Source of the DNA: Nocardia xishanensis NBRC 101358
GTDB taxonomy: Bacteria > Actinomycetota > Actinomycetes > Mycobacteriales > Mycobacteriaceae
DNA length: 64,000 nucleotides
Assembly (NCBI RefSeq): GCF_001613365.1
Contig: NZ_BDCF01000005.1
Span: 62,001-126,000 of the forward strand
Direction: 5' to 3'
Shown here: positions 63,104 through 64,000 of the stretch, piece after piece
Layout of the letters: every line of letters starts with the position of its first letter
Numbering within the stretch: the first letter of the stretch is position 1
Made by a program: the position numbers and the translations under genes
Notes under the pieces: model-generated
Database searches by the model: none
The model's input: the letters and a program-made list of their open reading frames with translations, nothing else
What the model was told of the DNA's origin: nothing

Positions 63104-64000
63104 CCGCCACCGAACTGCCAGAGCGTGTCGGCGACCGGCCGCCGCTCGTTGCCGCCGAGCGGATCGAGTTGCTGCGCCAGATGATTCGTATCCGGCGATT
63201 CGAGGAGCGCTGTGTGCAGCTCTACAGCGCCGAGAAGATCCGCGGATTTCTGCACCTGTACATCGGCGAGGAAGCTGTCGCCGCCGGGCTGCTTGGGCAG
63301 ATCGGAGCCGGGGACGCGGTGGTGTCCACCTATCGTGAACACGGGCACGCGCTCGTTCGCGGTATTCCGATGGCGGCGTTGATGTCGGAGATGTTCGGCC
63401 GCGCGTCCGGATGCAGCGGCGGTCGCGGCGGCTCCATGCATCTATTCGATGCCGGACGGAGATTCTTCGGCGGCAACGCGATCGTCGGCGGCGGGCTGCC
63501 GCTTGCGGTCGGGCTGGCGCTGGCCGACGCCATGCGAAATCGGCCCGCGGTGACAGTTTGCCTGTTCGGTGACGGCGCCGCGGCCGAGGGCGAGTTCCAC
63601 GAATGTTTGAACCTGGCCGCGCTGTGGCGGTTGCCGATCCTGTTCGCCTGCGAGAACAACCGCTATGCGATGGGCACGGCGCTGCACCGCGAGCACGCGG
63701 TCACCGATCTCGCGCTCCGCGCCGCCGGTTACGGTCTGGCCGCATGGCCCGTCGACGGCATGGACCCGGAGGCGGTGGCGACGGCCACCCAGCGAGCCGT
63801 GCAATCCATCCGCGGCGGAAGCGGGCCGTGCTTCCTGGAACTGCTGACCTACCGTTTTCGTGCGCACTCGCTCTACGACGCCGACCGCTATCGGGACAAG
63901 GCCGAGATCGAGCACTGGAAGAAGCGCGACCCGATCCCCGCCCTTTCCGCCGAATTGCGGGCGTCGGGAGCACTCGACGGACAGTCTCTGGCAGACCTGG
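63100..64000 (+). CDS. pdhA: Pyruvate (or acetoin) dehydrogenase E1 alpha subunit, cut by window end
   Basis: 300 residues visible; the 3' end lies beyond the window. The thiamine diphosphate motif starts at GDG (157) with [13 protein letters not shown] and ends at NN (186-187). [10 protein letters not shown] and [17 protein letters not shown] are typical of the E1 alpha subunit. The GTG start overlaps the acsA stop by four bases (GTGA). The beta subunit and E2 should follow. Whether the substrate is pyruvate, acetoin or a branched 2-oxo acid cannot be settled from this part. Confidence 0.87.

Overview
The window is GC-rich, gene-dense DNA from an actinomycete of the order Mycobacteriales, most like Nocardia or a close relative. 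The pointers are a WhiB regulator, malate synthase G (GlcB), an FHA-domain ABC exporter of the Rv1747 type, several wax-ester/diacylglycerol acyltransferases, and a DosS-type heme sensor kinase with HspX- and Hrp1-like partners. No tRNA, rRNA, CRISPR array, insertion sequence or prophage gene was seen. Gene names below rest on motifs and remembered family sequences; no database search was run.

Region 1 (about 1-22.2 kb) is mostly core metabolism and accessory regulation. It opens with the 3' part of a glycine riboswitch and gcvP. A compact antibiotic-resistance module follows: a TetR regulator diverges from an ABC-F ribosome-protection-type ATPase that overlaps a virginiamycin B lyase gene with its catalytic residues intact. 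Next come a possible minus-strand run (40-residue protein, HNH endonuclease, WhiB protein, VWA-domain protein), a DM13 protein, an acyl-CoA dehydrogenase divergent from an HxlR regulator with a clear operator, and a membrane protein/lipoprotein pair. A four-gene lipid-type operon (SDR, zinc alcohol dehydrogenase, TetR, acyl-CoA dehydrogenase), glcB and an FHA-ABC exporter close the region.

Region 2 (about 22.7-30.5 kb) is transitional. It holds a universal stress protein, an XRE-cupin regulator divergent from a two-aldolase operon, a Tgs1-like acyltransferase and a two-gene ABC exporter.

Region 3 (about 30.5-61.1 kb) is the highlight: nearly every gene resembles a member of the Mycobacterium tuberculosis DosR (DevR) hypoxia/NO dormancy regulon or its neighbourhood. 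Present are two further universal stress proteins, two Acg-like nitroreductases, a DosS-like GAF-GAF kinase (heme His149 and phospho-acceptor His397), a phosphoribosyltransferase-hydrolase fusion, a P1B-type ATPase fused to hemerythrin, HspX, a DUF1918 protein, two further acyltransferases, two DUF2267 proteins, Hrp1, PfkB, a Rv2004c-like kinase, nicotinate phosphoribosyltransferase, a frameshifted erythromycin-esterase-like gene, an SDR, PEP synthase, an M50 protease with CBS domains, a flavodoxin and a CtpF-like ATPase. In M. tuberculosis these genes lie in several separate loci. Here they are contiguous, and most promoter gaps carry a 14-bp element close to GGGAC-CTTC-GGCCC, which resembles the DosR box. 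No DosR response regulator lies in the window, so the kinase must signal to a partner encoded elsewhere. The likely joint role is survival under hypoxia or redox stress: fat storage, NAD salvage, chaperoning, ion homeostasis and rerouting of carbon around pyruvate, PEP and acetyl-CoA.

Region 4 (61.3-64 kb) begins an acetyl-CoA synthetase / pyruvate dehydrogenase operon that runs off the window end. Two broken genes are notable: a remnant of a ribose-phosphate pyrophosphokinase at 36.15-36.36 kb and the one-base frameshift in the esterase-like gene at about 49.13 kb.
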